DNA of 64,000 nucleotides, taken from the NCBI RefSeq assembly GCF_030730865.1, contig NZ_JAVALZ010000001.1, positions 620,001 to 684,000 on the forward strand, written 5' to 3'. Both the position numbers and the translations under genes were made by a program. This DNA is from Uliginosibacterium sp. 31-16 (GTDB lineage: Bacteria; Pseudomonadota; Gammaproteobacteria; Burkholderiales; Rhodocyclaceae). Shown here piece after piece: positions 29,380-39,046 of the stretch. The notes beneath the pieces were generated by a model. It worked only from the letters and a program-made list of their open reading frames with translations. It ran no database searches and was not told the origin of the DNA. Each line of letters starts with the position of its first letter. Position 1 is the first letter of the stretch.

Positions 29380-29412
29380 AGCCTGAAGACCCGCCACTGA
29401 CGGGCATTTCCG
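29380..29412. repeat. Intergenic repeat GCCTGAAGACCCGCC
   Basis: GCCTGAAGACCCGCCACTGACGGGC just after the xthA stop; a family member with altered centre. Confidence 0.5.
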
Positions 29413-29460
29413 GCCGGGCTGCCGGTAATGCAAGACTGGACGCGGGCTGCACAGCAGGGG

Positions 29461-29498
29461 GCCTGAAGAAGCCCGCCAGATGCGGCTATCCAGCCTGG
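29461..29498. repeat. Intergenic repeat GCCTGAAGAAGCCCGCCAG
   Basis: GCCTGAAGAAGCCCGCC, then AGATGCGGCTATCCAGCC. It resembles the copy at 23528 and lies between xthA and a convergent small gene. Confidence 0.6.
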
Positions 29499-29501
29499 AT
29501 C

Positions 29502-29717
29502 TTATAAAACCCCGCTCCCCAGCAAAATCGCCCCGAGCAGAATCAGCACCAGCACAGCCGCCATCAGCATGCGCCGCACATCACGCGGCACGGTCTCGCG
29601 CACCGGCGGCCTGGTGGCCGGAGTCGCGGCGGAGAAGCGCTGGCGCATGTGGGCGAGCCGTTCTTCCTTGCCCCCGGCAGGACGGGCAAAGGGAACGATT
29701 TTCTCGGGGGCAGCCAT
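29502..29717 (-). CDS. Small tail-anchored membrane protein
   Basis: 71 residues from ATG 29717 (MAAPEKIVPFARP). The N-terminal half is charged (GGKEERLAHMRQRF), and a C-terminal hydrophobic helix MLMAAVLVLILLGAILLG ends the protein. I do not recognise a family. Its ends abut two repeat elements and its strand is opposite to both neighbours. Confidence 0.55.
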   Translation of the reverse strand: MAAPEKIVPFARPAGGKEERLAHMRQRFSAATPATRPPVRETVPRDVRRMLMAAVLVLILLGAILLGSGVL

Positions 29718-29789
29718 CGCGTCTCTCCATTCCTCAAGCCGGCAGAGGCAAAACTCTAACATCGTCACGGGGAAAGGCTCTCAAAACAA

Positions 29790-29815
29790 CGCCTGCCTGA
29801 AGAGCCGCGCCTGAC
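29790..29815. repeat. Intergenic repeat GCCTGCCTGAAGAGCCGCGCC
   Basis: Nearly identical to the copy at 11436-11461. Confidence 0.7.
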
Positions 29816-29869
29816 GCTGATCTGCAACCATGCACTCCGGAGAGGTGCGCGCCGCCTGGCTTTCGGGAA

Positions 29870-29900
29870 CGGCCTGCCTGAAAGCATCTTGCCATGCGGC
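29870..29900. repeat. Diverged intergenic repeat GGCCTGCCTGAAAGC
   Basis: GGCCTGCCTGAAAGCATCTTGCCATGCGGC, just upstream of rsmB; shares the GCCTGCCTGAA head. Confidence 0.4.
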
Positions 29901-29922
29901 AATCCGGCTGGCGCGCCGTACA

Positions 29923-31329
29923 ATGACGCCCATGAATCCCAAACCTTCCTCGCGCCGCCCCGGCGCTCACCCGTCCTCGGGTACCGTCGCCAACACCCGC
30001 TCCGATCACGCCCGCCGCCCGCCTCCACGCGCCTTGCCACCCCTGCCCGCTGGCTCACTGGGCGAAGCCCTGCTGGTGGCGAGCGATGCGCTGGCCGCCG
30101 TGTTGAAAGGCTATGCCCTGAATGACGGCCTGCTCGGCCTGTGGCGCGCGTATCCGGACCTCAGCCCGGCCACCCGTGGCGCGGCACAGGATCTGATCTA
30201 CAGCACCTTGCGCGACTGCGGGCGCGGCACGGCGATCCTGAGCCGCCTGCTCAGCAAACCGCTGGAAGAGCCGCGCATCGAAGCGCTGCTGCTGATCGCC
30301 CTGCACCGCCTGGAGTCCCGCCCGGATACGGCGCATACGGTGGTCGATCAGGCGGTGGAAGCAGCTGCCCGGCTGGCCGAAGGACGCCTGAAGGCGCTGG
30401 TGAATGGCGTGCTGCGCAATGCCCTGCGCCAGTGGCCGGAACTCATTGCCGCCCTGAACGCTGACCCAGTGGCCCGCTGGCGCCACCCGGAGTGGTGGAT
30501 CAAAAAAGTGCAGAGTCAGCACCCGGAGCATTGGGAAAGCCTGCTGGCCGGCAACAACGACCATCCGCCGATGAGCCTGCGCATCAACCCGCAGCGCACA
30601 GCGCTGGCGGATTACACCGCCGCACTGCAGGCGGCGGACATCGCGTTTGAGCCGCTGGGGCCACTGGCACTGCGTCTCGACAATCCGCGTCCGGTTGCCC
30701 AGTTGCCGGGCTTTGCTGAAGGACAGGTGTCGGTGCAGGACTGGGGCGCACAGCAGGCTGCCAGCCTGCTGGATGTGCAGGACGGACAACGCGTGCTGGA
30801 CGCCTGCGCCGCGCCGGGCGGCAAAACCGCTCACCTGCTGGAGCTGGCCGCGGTGGATCTGCTGGCGCTGGAGCTGGAGGAGTCGCGCAGCCAGCGCGTA
30901 CGCGACAATCTCAGTCGGCTGGGCCTGAGCGCCGAGCTGCAGACGGTGGACTGCCGCCGCATCGATGCGTGGTGGGATGGCCGCCCCTTCGACCGGATTC
31001 TGGCCGATGTACCCTGCTCAGCTTCAGGAGTGGCGCGCCGCCATCCAGACATCAAATGGCTGCGTCGGGCGGAAGATGTTGCGGGTTTCGCAACGGTTCA
31101 GGCCGAAATCCTTGATGCGCTATGGCAAGTGCTGGCGCCAGGCGGGAAAATGCTTTATCTGACTTGTTCCGTCTTCGCTGAAGAGAATGGACGGCAGGTC
31201 GCCCGCTTCGCGTCCCGCCACGCCAACTGCCGCCGCGCGGCCTTTGCAGACGGAACAACCGAGAGACAATGGCTGCCCGACGCCCAACATGACGGCTTCT
31301 ATTTTGCACTGCTGGAGAAAACCGCCTGA
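29923..31329 (+). CDS. rsmB: 16S rRNA (cytosine967-C5)-methyltransferase
   Basis: 468 residues from ATG 29923 (or 465 from ATG 29932). An N-terminal NusB-like helical domain is followed by a class I methyltransferase with VLDACAAPGGKTAHLLE (SAM motif I), ILADVPCSASGVARRHPDIKW (motif IV with the Pro-Cys) and LTCSVFAEEN (motif VI, catalytic Cys). An extra, basic, Pro-rich N-terminus of about 45 residues precedes the NusB part. RsmB methylates C967 of 16S rRNA. In several betaproteobacteria it precedes DUF4390 and ntrYX, as here. Confidence 0.94.
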   Translation: MTPMNPKPSSRRPGAHPSSGTVANTRSDHARRPPPRALPPLPAGSLGEALLVASDALAAVLKGYALNDGLLGLWRAYPDLSPATRGAAQDLIYSTLRDCGRGTAILSRLLSKPLEEPRIEALLLIALHRLESRPDTAHTVVDQAVEAAARLAEGRLKALVNGVLRNALRQWPELIAALNADPVARWRHPEWWIKKVQSQHPEHWESLLAGNNDHPPMSLRINPQRTALADYTAALQAADIAFEPLGPLALRLDNPRPVAQLPGFAEGQVSVQDWGAQQAASLLDVQDGQRVLDACAAPGGKTAHLLELAAVDLLALELEESRSQRVRDNLSRLGLSAELQTVDCRRIDAWWDGRPFDRILADVPCSASGVARRHPDIKWLRRAEDVAGFATVQAEILDALWQVLAPGGKMLYLTCSVFAEENGRQVARFASRHANCRRAAFADGTTERQWLPDAQHDGFYFALLEKTA

Positions 31330-31333
31330 GCCC

Positions 31334-31939
31334 TTGCGGCCGAGGTGCGCCAGCGGCCGTCTGTATCGCGCCCTACTCGTTCTGCTCCTGCCCCTCCTGC
31401 TGTGTCTGGGAGGACTGCCGGCCGCCCGGGCGGCGGGGCGTGGCATGGAGTTCCGCTACCACGAGGTGGTGCCGATCGATCTGCTTTACGTGCTGAATGC
31501 GTCGGTCGAGCTGCAGCCCAACCCACGCCTGCAGGAAATGGTGGAGAGCGGGCTGGCGATCCCCTTTCAGGCCGAATTCGTGCTGACGCGCGGGCGCTGG
31601 TACTGGCTGGATGAAACCATCGTGGAGCGGACCATGAATTTCCGTCTCGCCTACCATGCGCTGACCCGTCAGTACCGTCTCTCTATCGGCAGCATCCACC
31701 GCAGCTTCGCCAGCTTCGACGAGGCCCTGCGCGCCATGCTCACGCTGCGCAACTGGGCCGTGCTGGATCGCAGCCGCCTGAATGATGGCGAAGCCTATAC
31801 GGCGGCCCTGCGGCTGCGGCTGGACATGAGCCAGCTGCCCAAGCCCTTTCAGGTCGCCGCGCTGGGCAACCGTGATCTGGACCTGAGCACCGGCTGGGCA
31901 CGCTGGAGCTTTGTGGCCTCCGCCACGGACGCACAATGA
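31334..31939 (+). CDS. DUF4390 periplasmic protein
   Basis: About 201 residues from TTG 31334, five bases after rsmB. A signal peptide (ALLVLLLPLLLCLGGLPAARA) is followed by a beta-rich domain with FVLTRGRWYWLDE and YHALTRQYRLSIGS typical of DUF4390. ATG 31289, overlapping rsmB, is an alternative start. It ends in an ATGA overlap with the NtrY-like kinase. The conserved pairing with NtrYX suggests a periplasmic accessory role, which is inference only. Confidence 0.8.
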   Translation: MRPRCASGRLYRALLVLLLPLLLCLGGLPAARAAGRGMEFRYHEVVPIDLLYVLNASVELQPNPRLQEMVESGLAIPFQAEFVLTRGRWYWLDETIVERTMNFRLAYHALTRQYRLSIGSIHRSFASFDEALRAMLTLRNWAVLDRSRLNDGEAYTAALRLRLDMSQLPKPFQVAALGNRDLDLSTGWARWSFVASATDAQ

Positions 31940-34053
31940 AACGCCTGATCCTGGTCGTATCGACACTCGGGGCCATCCTGCTGTTCCTGCTGGCCTCGGC
32001 GGGTGCGAACACATCCCTGTTTTCACACAATTACCCGTTGTTGCTGGGGCTGAACGTCCTGCTTGCCCTGGGGCTTGCCGTGCTGGTCGGGGTGCAGCTG
32101 CGAACCCTGTGGCGGGAATACCGCCAGCGCAAATTCGGCTCCCGCCTCAAGCTCAAGCTGATCGGCATGTTCGTGCTGCTGGCGGTGGTGCCCGGCGCAC
32201 TGATCTATGCGGTGTCGGTGCAATTCGCGGTTCGCTCCATCGAATCCTGGTACAACGTGCGCGTCGACTCGGCACTCGAATCCGGCCTGACTCTCGGGCG
32301 CAGTGCGCTGGACGCCTTGCTGGACCAGCTCGGCGAGCGCAGCCGCAGCATTGCGCTGGATCTGGGGGACGTAGGCCAGCCCAGCCTGGGCATGCTGGTA
32401 CGCATCCGGGAGCAGCTGGATGCGGATGAAGTCTCGGTGCTTTCTACCAGCGGACGCGTGGTGGCAACCACCAGCGACATGCGTCACGGCCTGGCCCCGG
32501 ATGTGCTGCCCTCGCTCCAGCTGCGTCAGGCTCGGCAGGGGCGCGGCTTCCGCGCCGTGGAGGGCGACAGCGACAAGCTGGTCATGCGCGTGGTGGTGCC
32601 GATTGCCAGTCGCCAGTTTCAGGCGGATCCTCTGCTGATGCAGGTGCGCGTGCCGGTGCCCGAAGCACTGGCGCAAAGCGCCGAACGCATTCAGGAGCTG
32701 CACCAGAACTATCAGGAACTGTTGCTGGCACGCCAGGGCCTGAAGCAGATCTACCTGATCACCCTGACCCTGGCTCTGCTGCTGAGCATGTTCGCGGCGA
32801 TGGCGGTGGCTTTCATGTTTGCCCGCTCACTGTCGGCGCCGCTGTCGATCCTTGCCGAAGGTACGCAAGCGGTCGCGGCCGGCGATTTTTCGCCGCGCCA
32901 ATCCCTGCCCTCTCGCGATGAACTGGGAGTGCTGACCCAATCCTTCAACCGCATGACCCGCCAGTTGCTGGATGCCCGCGCCCAGGCCGAGAAAAACCGC
33001 TCCGCCGTCGATGCAGCACGCGCCTACCTCGAAAGCGTGCTGGCCAACCTGTCCGCCGGGGTGCTGGCCTTCTCGGCCAGCGGCGAACTTCGCGCGGCCA
33101 ATCAGGGCGCCATGACCATTCTGCAGGATGATCTGGGCGGCTACGAGGCCTTGAGCCTCTCAGAATGGCCCGGTCACACCTTGTTCCGCGACACCATCCT
33201 GTCCGGCTTTGCTGACAACGAGAACTACTGGCACAAGCAGATCGAAATCGATCACGGCGAAAGCGTCATTCAGACCCTGCTGCTGCATGGCTCACAGCTG
33301 CCCGCCAGTTCAGGCGGTGGTTTTGTGGTGGTTTTCGACGACATCAGCGAGCTGATTTCAGCACAACGCAATGCGGCCTGGGCGGAAGTCGCACGCCGTC
33401 TGGCTCACGAAATCAAGAACCCGCTCACGCCGATCCAGCTGTCGGCGGAACGCTTGCAGCTCAAGCTCATCGACCATCTCAACGAGGCTGATCAGGCCAT
33501 GCTCACGCGGGCCACCCAGACCATCGTGAACCAGGTTGAGGCGATGAAAAATCTGGTCAATGGTTTCCGTGACTACGCCCGCCTGCCACCACCGCAACTT
33601 GCTCGCGTGGATCTGAACGCCCTGCTGCGCGAGATCCTGGTGCTGTATGAAGGCTCGCCCGTCCCGATCAGTGCAGAACTCGCCTCCGATCTGCCGTTTG
33701 TGCAGGCGGATGCCAGCCAGTTGCGTCAGGTCATCCACAACCTGCTGCAGAATGCGCAAGATGCCGTGGCTGAACACGCTCCTGCAAATATCAGCGTGCT
33801 GACCCGCCTTGATGGCAAACGGGTTGAACTGCTGGTTCGCGATAGCGGCACGGGTTTTCCAGCCGCCATCCTGGCCCGCGCCCTGGAGCCCTACGTGACA
33901 ACCAAGCCACGCGGCTCCGGGCTCGGCCTGGCCATCGTGCGCAAGATCATCGAGGAGCATCGTGGCGACATCAGCCTGCATAACCGCAGCGAAGGTGGCG
34001 CCGAGGTCAAAGTGCGGCTACGGCTTGCACATGTGGATAACGTGGTAAATTAG
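31936..34053 (+). CDS. ntrY: NtrY-like sensor histidine kinase
   Basis: 705 residues. Membrane segments lie at about 5-25, 35-55 and 75-95 and again near 275-300, with an extracytoplasmic sensor region between. A HAMP domain (SAPLSILAEGTQAVAAGDF), a PAS-like region from about 360, and the kinase core with H491 in ARRLAHEIKNPLTP follow. The ATP-lid boxes are LLQNAQDA (N box), DSGTGFP (G1) and GSGLGLAIVRKII (G2). It should phosphorylate the adjacent NtrX-like regulator. In related bacteria NtrYX controls nitrogen and respiratory or envelope genes. It overlaps DUF4390 by 4 bp. Confidence 0.93.
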   Translation: MKRLILVVSTLGAILLFLLASAGANTSLFSHNYPLLLGLNVLLALGLAVLVGVQLRTLWREYRQRKFGSRLKLKLIGMFVLLAVVPGALIYAVSVQFAVRSIESWYNVRVDSALESGLTLGRSALDALLDQLGERSRSIALDLGDVGQPSLGMLVRIREQLDADEVSVLSTSGRVVATTSDMRHGLAPDVLPSLQLRQARQGRGFRAVEGDSDKLVMRVVVPIASRQFQADPLLMQVRVPVPEALAQSAERIQELHQNYQELLLARQGLKQIYLITLTLALLLSMFAAMAVAFMFARSLSAPLSILAEGTQAVAAGDFSPRQSLPSRDELGVLTQSFNRMTRQLLDARAQAEKNRSAVDAARAYLESVLANLSAGVLAFSASGELRAANQGAMTILQDDLGGYEALSLSEWPGHTLFRDTILSGFADNENYWHKQIEIDHGESVIQTLLLHGSQLPASSGGGFVVVFDDISELISAQRNAAWAEVARRLAHEIKNPLTPIQLSAERLQLKLIDHLNEADQAMLTRATQTIVNQVEAMKNLVNGFRDYARLPPPQLARVDLNALLREILVLYEGSPVPISAELASDLPFVQADASQLRQVIHNLLQNAQDAVAEHAPANISVLTRLDGKRVELLVRDSGTGFPAAILARALEPYVTTKPRGSGLGLAIVRKIIEEHRGDISLHNRSEGGAEVKVRLRLAHVDNVVN

Positions 34054-34078
34054 CAACACTCTGTTGGATTTGGCGGGT

Positions 34079-35317
34079 ATGGCAAAGATTCTGGTAGTGG
34101 ACGATGAAATCGGGATCCGCGAATTGCTGCGAGAGATCCTGTGTGACGAAGGCTACGATGTGGTGCTGGCAGAAAATGCCATGAGTGCCCGCGCAGCGCG
34201 CCAGGCGGCACGCCCGGATTTGGTCCTGCTGGATATCTGGATGCCGGATACCGATGGTGTCACGGTACTCAAGGAGTGGGCTGCATCCGGTTTGCTGACC
34301 ATGCCGGTGATCATGATGTCCGGGCACGGCACCATTGATACGGCGGTTGAAGCCATCCGTTTCGGGGCGCTGGATTTCCTCGAAAAACCCATCGCCCTGC
34401 AGAAGCTGCTGGCTGCGGTCAAACGCGGTTTGCAGCGCCAGCCCAACAAGGCCCAGGCGCATCTGACCCTGGCGGCCTTCACCCGTTCTACCCCCTTGCG
34501 CGACCTGCGCAAACGCTTGGAACAAATCAACCAGAAATCCCGCCTCTTGCTGCTGCGTGTTGGTCCTGGCTCGCTTGCCGAACTGTGCGCCCGCAGCTTG
34601 CAAACAGCCGGTACGCCCTGGCTTGATCTGGGCGTCTTGATGCAGCCCATTGAAGTCCAGGCTCTTGAAGCCGCGCGTGGCGGGCAGGTATTCATTGAAG
34701 ACCTGGCTCAGCTGAACCGTTCGCAGCAAAAAAACCTGTCCTTCGTCATCGACCGCCTCGACAAATACGACCTGCATCTGCTTGCCGCCACGACGCGTCA
34801 AGCGGAGGCCCTGCTGCAGGACGGCTGGGACCCGCTGCTGGTGCGCCGACTGTTCGATGTTGCGCTGGTGCCACCCTCTCTGCTTGAACTCAAGGATGAA
34901 GTGCCGGAACTGGTTTCCCAGCTATTGCAGCATCTGAGCGAAAGCGGCGAAGTCCCGGTGTGTACCCTGACGACCGGGGCGCTCAATGCATTGCGCAACA
35001 GCCCGTGGGGCGGTGGTTTCGTCGAGCTGAAAGCTGCCGTCAAATCTCTCGCGCTAGGCGCGCTTGAAGAAGAAATCACTGCTGACGAGGTTGTCCGCTT
35101 CGTCGCCCGGGCTTCGACTGCCGCACTGGCCTTGCCTCTGGATCTGCCCCTGCGCGAAGCCCGCGAAACTTTTGAGCGCCTGTACTTTGAGCATCATTTG
35201 CAACTGGAGGATGGCAACATCACCCGACTGGCTGACAAGACCGGGCTGGAACGCACCCACCTGTATCGCAAACTGAAACAACTGGGCATTCAGGTCGGAC
35301 GCCGCGCCGAGGCCTGA
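34079..35317 (+). CDS. ntrX: NtrX-like response regulator with degenerate AAA+ domain
   Basis: 412 residues from ATG 34079 (MAKILVVDDE). The receiver domain (about 1-120) is intact, with phospho-acceptor D52 in LVLLDIWMPDTDG and the Lys in FLEKPIALQKLL. The central region (about 140-330) aligns by position with the sigma-54 AAA+ domain (GGQVFIEDLAQLNRSQQKNL resembles Walker B, LRRLFDVALVPPSLLE resembles sensor II), but no Walker A and no GAFTGA loop is present. A C-terminal Fis-type helix-turn-helix follows (NITRLADKTGLERTHLYRKLKQLG). It can therefore be phosphorylated and bind DNA but is not expected to remodel sigma-54 holoenzyme. It is coupled to ntrY. Confidence 0.9.
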   Translation: MAKILVVDDEIGIRELLREILCDEGYDVVLAENAMSARAARQAARPDLVLLDIWMPDTDGVTVLKEWAASGLLTMPVIMMSGHGTIDTAVEAIRFGALDFLEKPIALQKLLAAVKRGLQRQPNKAQAHLTLAAFTRSTPLRDLRKRLEQINQKSRLLLLRVGPGSLAELCARSLQTAGTPWLDLGVLMQPIEVQALEAARGGQVFIEDLAQLNRSQQKNLSFVIDRLDKYDLHLLAATTRQAEALLQDGWDPLLVRRLFDVALVPPSLLELKDEVPELVSQLLQHLSESGEVPVCTLTTGALNALRNSPWGGGFVELKAAVKSLALGALEEEITADEVVRFVARASTAALALPLDLPLREARETFERLYFEHHLQLEDGNITRLADKTGLERTHLYRKLKQLGIQVGRRAEA

Positions 35318-35461
35318 ACATGAATGCGTGATGCATTTCACGCTTTCCTGCAAAAGAGTGCCGGACGGCCCGGAACTTATGACCAAAGACATATAGTTTT
35401 GCCTGTCATCCAGAGGCACTCCGATATAATCGGCAGCCTGCAGCCCTGAACCCGAAGCATC

Positions 35462-36430
35462 GTGACCCTCGCAAGCCCCGCCTCCGAAGATTTGTCCAAT
35501 ACTGTTCTGCGCCTCAAAAAACGTCTGATGCGCGGGATTGGCCAAGCAATTGCCGATTACAACATGATCGAAGAGGGCGACGTGATCATGGTTTGCTGCT
35601 CCGGCGGCAAGGACTCCTTCGCCCTGCTCACCCTGCTGCGGGAAATGCGCGCCCGCGCGCCGGTGAATTTCCGCGTCATCGCGATGAACCTGGATCAGCG
35701 TCAACCGGGTTTCCCGGCCGACGTTCTGCCTGCGTACTTTGAATCGATCGGGGTCGAGTACCGCATCGTCAGCGAAGACACCTACTCCATCGTCAAGGAC
35801 AAGATCCCGGACGGGAAAACCACCTGTTCCCTGTGCTCCCGCCTGCGCCGGGCCATCATCTATCGCACGGCGCTTGAACTGGGGGCCACCAAGATCGCAC
35901 TGGGTCATCATCGTGAAGACCTGATGGAAACGCTATTCCTGAACATGTTTTTCGGCGGCAAGCTCAAAGCCATGCCGCCGAAGCTGCTGTCTGACGACGG
36001 ACAGCACATGGTGATCCGACCACTGGCTTACTGCGCAGAAAAAGACATTGCGAAATTTGCGCGGGCCATGAATTACCCGATCATCCCCTGCAATCTGTGT
36101 GGTTCGCAGGAAACCGCCCAGCGCAAACAGATCAAGGCGCTGCTTGCAGACTGGGAGGTGAATTTCCCCGGGCGTGTAGAGTCGATCGCCACTGCCCTTC
36201 AGAACGTAGTGCCCAGCCACCTCGCCGATGGCAAGCTCTTTGATTTCAAGACGCTGTCACGGGATAGCATTATCAGCGAGGGAGACCTTGTCTTCGATAG
36301 TCCGGCCGTCAGCAGCACACAGCCGCCAGCGCAGGATGCCGTACCGGTTCGCTGGATGACCACCGATGATTCTCTCGACGCAAATCCTTGGAGCCGCACA
36401 CACAATGCCGAGCACGCCCATCACAACTGA
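35462..36430 (+). CDS. ttcA: tRNA 2-thiocytidine(32) synthetase
   Basis: 322 residues from GTG 35462. The PP-loop [17 protein letters not shown] adenylates C32, and two Cys pairs (CSLCSRLRR and CNLCGSQE) bind the Fe-S cluster, as in TtcA. An additional C-terminal stretch (about 270-322) is typical of betaproteobacterial copies. It is followed by an overlapping FHA gene on the same strand. Confidence 0.95.
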   Translation: MTLASPASEDLSNTVLRLKKRLMRGIGQAIADYNMIEEGDVIMVCCSGGKDSFALLTLLREMRARAPVNFRVIAMNLDQRQPGFPADVLPAYFESIGVEYRIVSEDTYSIVKDKIPDGKTTCSLCSRLRRAIIYRTALELGATKIALGHHREDLMETLFLNMFFGGKLKAMPPKLLSDDGQHMVIRPLAYCAEKDIAKFARAMNYPIIPCNLCGSQETAQRKQIKALLADWEVNFPGRVESIATALQNVVPSHLADGKLFDFKTLSRDSIISEGDLVFDSPAVSSTQPPAQDAVPVRWMTTDDSLDANPWSRTHNAEHAHHN

Positions 36431-37409
36431 AACTTGCGTCCTGATCGCCGAAGTCACTGGCGACAATCCGCTGCTGGACAAGATCGGCGCGATGGAAACC
36501 CAGCGCGCGGTTGAGCGCAGTCGCAAGCGCGCTGAACGCTCGGTGGAGGCTTACCAAGGGTTCGCCGTGTCAGCCAACGGTCGTCGCCTGATCGCTCACT
36601 TTCCGCGAGGAGAGAATGCGGTGCTTGCAGCCTTCGACATGCGCGCACGCGTCAAACAACTCCCTCCTGTTTCGGGGGTAGCCCTGACCGTCCATGTCGT
36701 TGTGCATGCCGGCACAGTAGAAACCACCAGCAACCAGCCGGACGACGCAACACTTGGCCTGGTCAGCAAACTGATTGCGGTCAGCCCGGCCAACCAGATC
36801 CTGATTACCAGCGAAGCTTCCGTCCGCCTGCCGGAAACCATGCGCGGACAGCTCGTGGCTGAGCCACCCAGTTCGATAGCAGTTCCTGGTTACAGCAATG
36901 CAGTTTATGCATTCCCTGAGGGCATAACGCCTACAGCGACAAGCAGCATGGCTGCAGCCCCATCGGCGGCAGAGCCTTTCTCACCTACGTCCACTTCGCT
37001 GAGCCTGAATCAGGCCGCACTGGACACCGCCAGTCACAGCCAATCTCCGGCATTCAGTCCAGCAGCTGCAGCCCCTTTGCGAACATCCCTGATGCTGCGG
37101 CATAACAAGAACAACCTTTCGGTATCCGACCATCACCCCGTGGTTTTGGCCGGACGCGAGGAAGGCAATGATCTCGTGATTGCAGATCGTCGTGCCTCAC
37201 GCCATCACTCCCGCATCGAATGGCGCCATAACCATTTCGTGCTGATCGACACCAGCACCAACGGCACCTTCATGGTTGATGATGCGGGCAATGAAGTCGT
37301 GCTGCGTCGTGGCGAGGCGGATCTGCCCTTGCGCGGCCGCATCGGTTTCGGTTATTCGCCGACAGAAGTAGGCGCCGAAGTAGTGTTTTTCGACATCGGC
37401 CAGCGCTGA
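36405..37409 (+). CDS. FHA-domain protein with degenerate nucleotide-cyclase-like domain
   Basis: 334 residues from ATG 36405, overlapping ttcA by 26 bp. The first 160 residues resemble the class III adenylate/guanylate cyclase fold ([16 protein letters not shown], then [22 protein letters not shown]), but the two metal Asp positions appear replaced (AEV for ADI; NGRRL for NGDEL), so catalysis is unlikely. A Ser/Ala/Pro linker leads to a C-terminal FHA domain ([26 protein letters not shown] and STNGTFM), which binds phosphothreonine peptides. It presumably transmits a kinase signal; the partner is unknown. It ends at a long bidirectional terminator. Confidence 0.82.
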   Translation: MPSTPITTETCVLIAEVTGDNPLLDKIGAMETQRAVERSRKRAERSVEAYQGFAVSANGRRLIAHFPRGENAVLAAFDMRARVKQLPPVSGVALTVHVVVHAGTVETTSNQPDDATLGLVSKLIAVSPANQILITSEASVRLPETMRGQLVAEPPSSIAVPGYSNAVYAFPEGITPTATSSMAAAPSAAEPFSPTSTSLSLNQAALDTASHSQSPAFSPAAAAPLRTSLMLRHNKNNLSVSDHHPVVLAGREEGNDLVIADRRASRHHSRIEWRHNHFVLIDTSTNGTFMVDDAGNEVVLRRGEADLPLRGRIGFGYSPTEVGAEVVFFDIGQR

Positions 37410-37419
37410 ATTTTGTCAG

Positions 37420-37458
37420 CCAACAAAAAAGCCTGCTTCAAGCAGGCTTTTTTGTTGG
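37420..37458. terminator. Bidirectional terminator between FHA gene and hprK
   Basis: CCAACAAAAAAGCCTGCTT, central C, AAGCAGGCTTTTTTGTTGG: perfect 19-bp arms with T-runs on both strands, serving two convergent genes. Confidence 0.95.
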
Positions 37459-37475
37459 CAGCTTGTTCTCCGCAC

Positions 37476-38426
37476 TCAACGATCGTAATAAGGATCGTCC
37501 TGATCCAGGATACCGCGCTGGCGAACAACAAACTCCTGGGTTGAGTCGATGCCACGCAGCTGCAGGATGGTGTTGCGCACTGCAGCCTCAAGCAATACCG
37601 CAAGGTTTCGCCCCGCAGCCACTGGCAGAACAACCCGACGCACCGGCACCCCCAGGACGTCCTGCGCATCATCCTCGTCAAGAGGCAAGCGCAACGGCTC
37701 GTCATGCCCCCCAGTACGTCGCTGCAGATGTGCAATGAGTTTGAGTTTCATCTTGCGCCGACAGGCTGTTTCACCAAAGATGGTGCGAATATTCAGGATA
37801 CCGAGGCCACGCACCTCCAGAAAATCCTTGAGCATTTCAGGACATCGCCCTTCAAGTACCCCGGATGCGACCCGCGCGATTTCCACGACATCATCCGCCA
37901 CCAATCCGTGACCACGCGTGATCAATTCAAGCGCCAATTCGGATTTGCCCGCGCCGGAATCTCCGGTAATCAGCACGCCGACGCCCAGCACATCCATGAA
38001 CACACCATGCAGCGACACCCGCTCGGCCATCTTGCGCGACAGGTAGACACGCAACACTTCTATGACCCGTGCCGACTCCAGCGGCGAAGCCATTACAGGC
38101 ACTCCTGCCTCATCACAGGTACGCCGGATGATGTCGGGCACGTCACAGTCGTCCGCCACAATCACTCCTGGCGGAGAAGACGCAAGAATTCCCAGAAAAT
38201 GCTGTTCGAAGTGCTCACGGGTCTGCTGACGGGCCCACGCAAATTCGGCCTCGCCCATGATCTGCAGACGATTGGGATGAATCAGATTAAGGTGGCCAAC
38301 CATGTCGGCAGGCCAGACACGATTATCTGAAACGGATAGCCAGGAATCCAGACGCCCGGCCACGTGTCGTAGTTGCAAAGCCGTGCGATTGGCCTCAAAC
38401 AGCTGGGCTACGCTCGCTCGACGCAT
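37476..38426 (-). CDS. hprK: HPr kinase/phosphorylase
   Basis: 316 residues from ATG 38426 (MRRASVAQLFEANRTAL). The P-loop GDSGAGKSELALELI, the HPrK signature LEVRGLGILNIRTIFG and the MKLKLIAHL stretch are present. It phosphorylates and dephosphorylates HPr on a serine with ATP or pyrophosphate; in betaproteobacteria it works in the regulatory nitrogen-PTS. The start overlaps ptsN by 32 bp, and no PTS permease is nearby. A longer open frame to 38612 runs through ptsN and is rejected. Confidence 0.95.
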   Translation of the reverse strand: MRRASVAQLFEANRTALQLRHVAGRLDSWLSVSDNRVWPADMVGHLNLIHPNRLQIMGEAEFAWARQQTREHFEQHFLGILASSPPGVIVADDCDVPDIIRRTCDEAGVPVMASPLESARVIEVLRVYLSRKMAERVSLHGVFMDVLGVGVLITGDSGAGKSELALELITRGHGLVADDVVEIARVASGVLEGRCPEMLKDFLEVRGLGILNIRTIFGETACRRKMKLKLIAHLQRRTGGHDEPLRLPLDEDDAQDVLGVPVRRVVLPVAAGRNLAVLLEAAVRNTILQLRGIDSTQEFVVRQRGILDQDDPYYDR

Positions 38427-38880
38427 GGGTGCTCCAGTTTTCAAACGCGGCTGCAACGCTCGCTGCATCAGGCGCAACGCAGAGGGTTTCGCGGAAAAGA
38501 CGGTCACTGAACATCTGCGCCAGCTCGGCAAGCAAGCGCAGATGGGTTTCATTGGCCTGCTCAGGTGCCAGCATGATGAAGAACAGATTGACCGGAGCGC
38601 CATCAGGCGCATCGAAATCGATCGGCTGACTCAGTCGCAGGAATGCACCTTGAGTTTCCTTGAGCCCCTTGACGCGCTGATGCGGAATGGCGATACCCAT
38701 GCCCAAACCTGTAGACCCCAGCTTCTCGCGTTGAGTCAGGGCATCAACCACCTTTTTGGCAGGCAAGCCACTGTGCTGCTCGAACAGGACACCGATATGC
38801 TCAAACACGGCCGCCCGCGAGCCAAGCGCTACGTCGACTTCAATGCGTTGCGGATCAAGAATTTTGGAAATCAGGTTCAT
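38395..38880 (-). CDS. ptsN: PTS IIA-like nitrogen regulatory protein
   Basis: 161 residues. The phosphorylated His lies in GMGIAIPHQRV, and the N-terminus (MNLISKILDPQRIEVDV) fits the EIIA-Ntr family. It receives phosphate from the nitrogen-PTS HPr and regulates potassium, nitrogen or carbon-storage functions. It overlaps hprK and lies downstream of hpf. Confidence 0.95.
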   Translation of the reverse strand: MNLISKILDPQRIEVDVALGSRAAVFEHIGVLFEQHSGLPAKKVVDALTQREKLGSTGLGMGIAIPHQRVKGLKETQGAFLRLSQPIDFDAPDGAPVNLFFIMLAPEQANETHLRLLAELAQMFSDRLFRETLCVAPDAASVAAAFENWSTHASSERSPAV

Positions 38881-39046
38881 GCGACACTTACAGCACAGCG
38901 GCGAGTCTCCTTTCGGAGCCCGCCGCTTGTCAGATTGAAAATTGACAGGTCAGGATTTCATCCTGCGGTCAGGCAGCTCATTATATGCCCTGCCTGCCCT
39001 GCTGCGTCCAGTCTGGTACAGCACTGCAATCCTCTTGCACGCAGGA

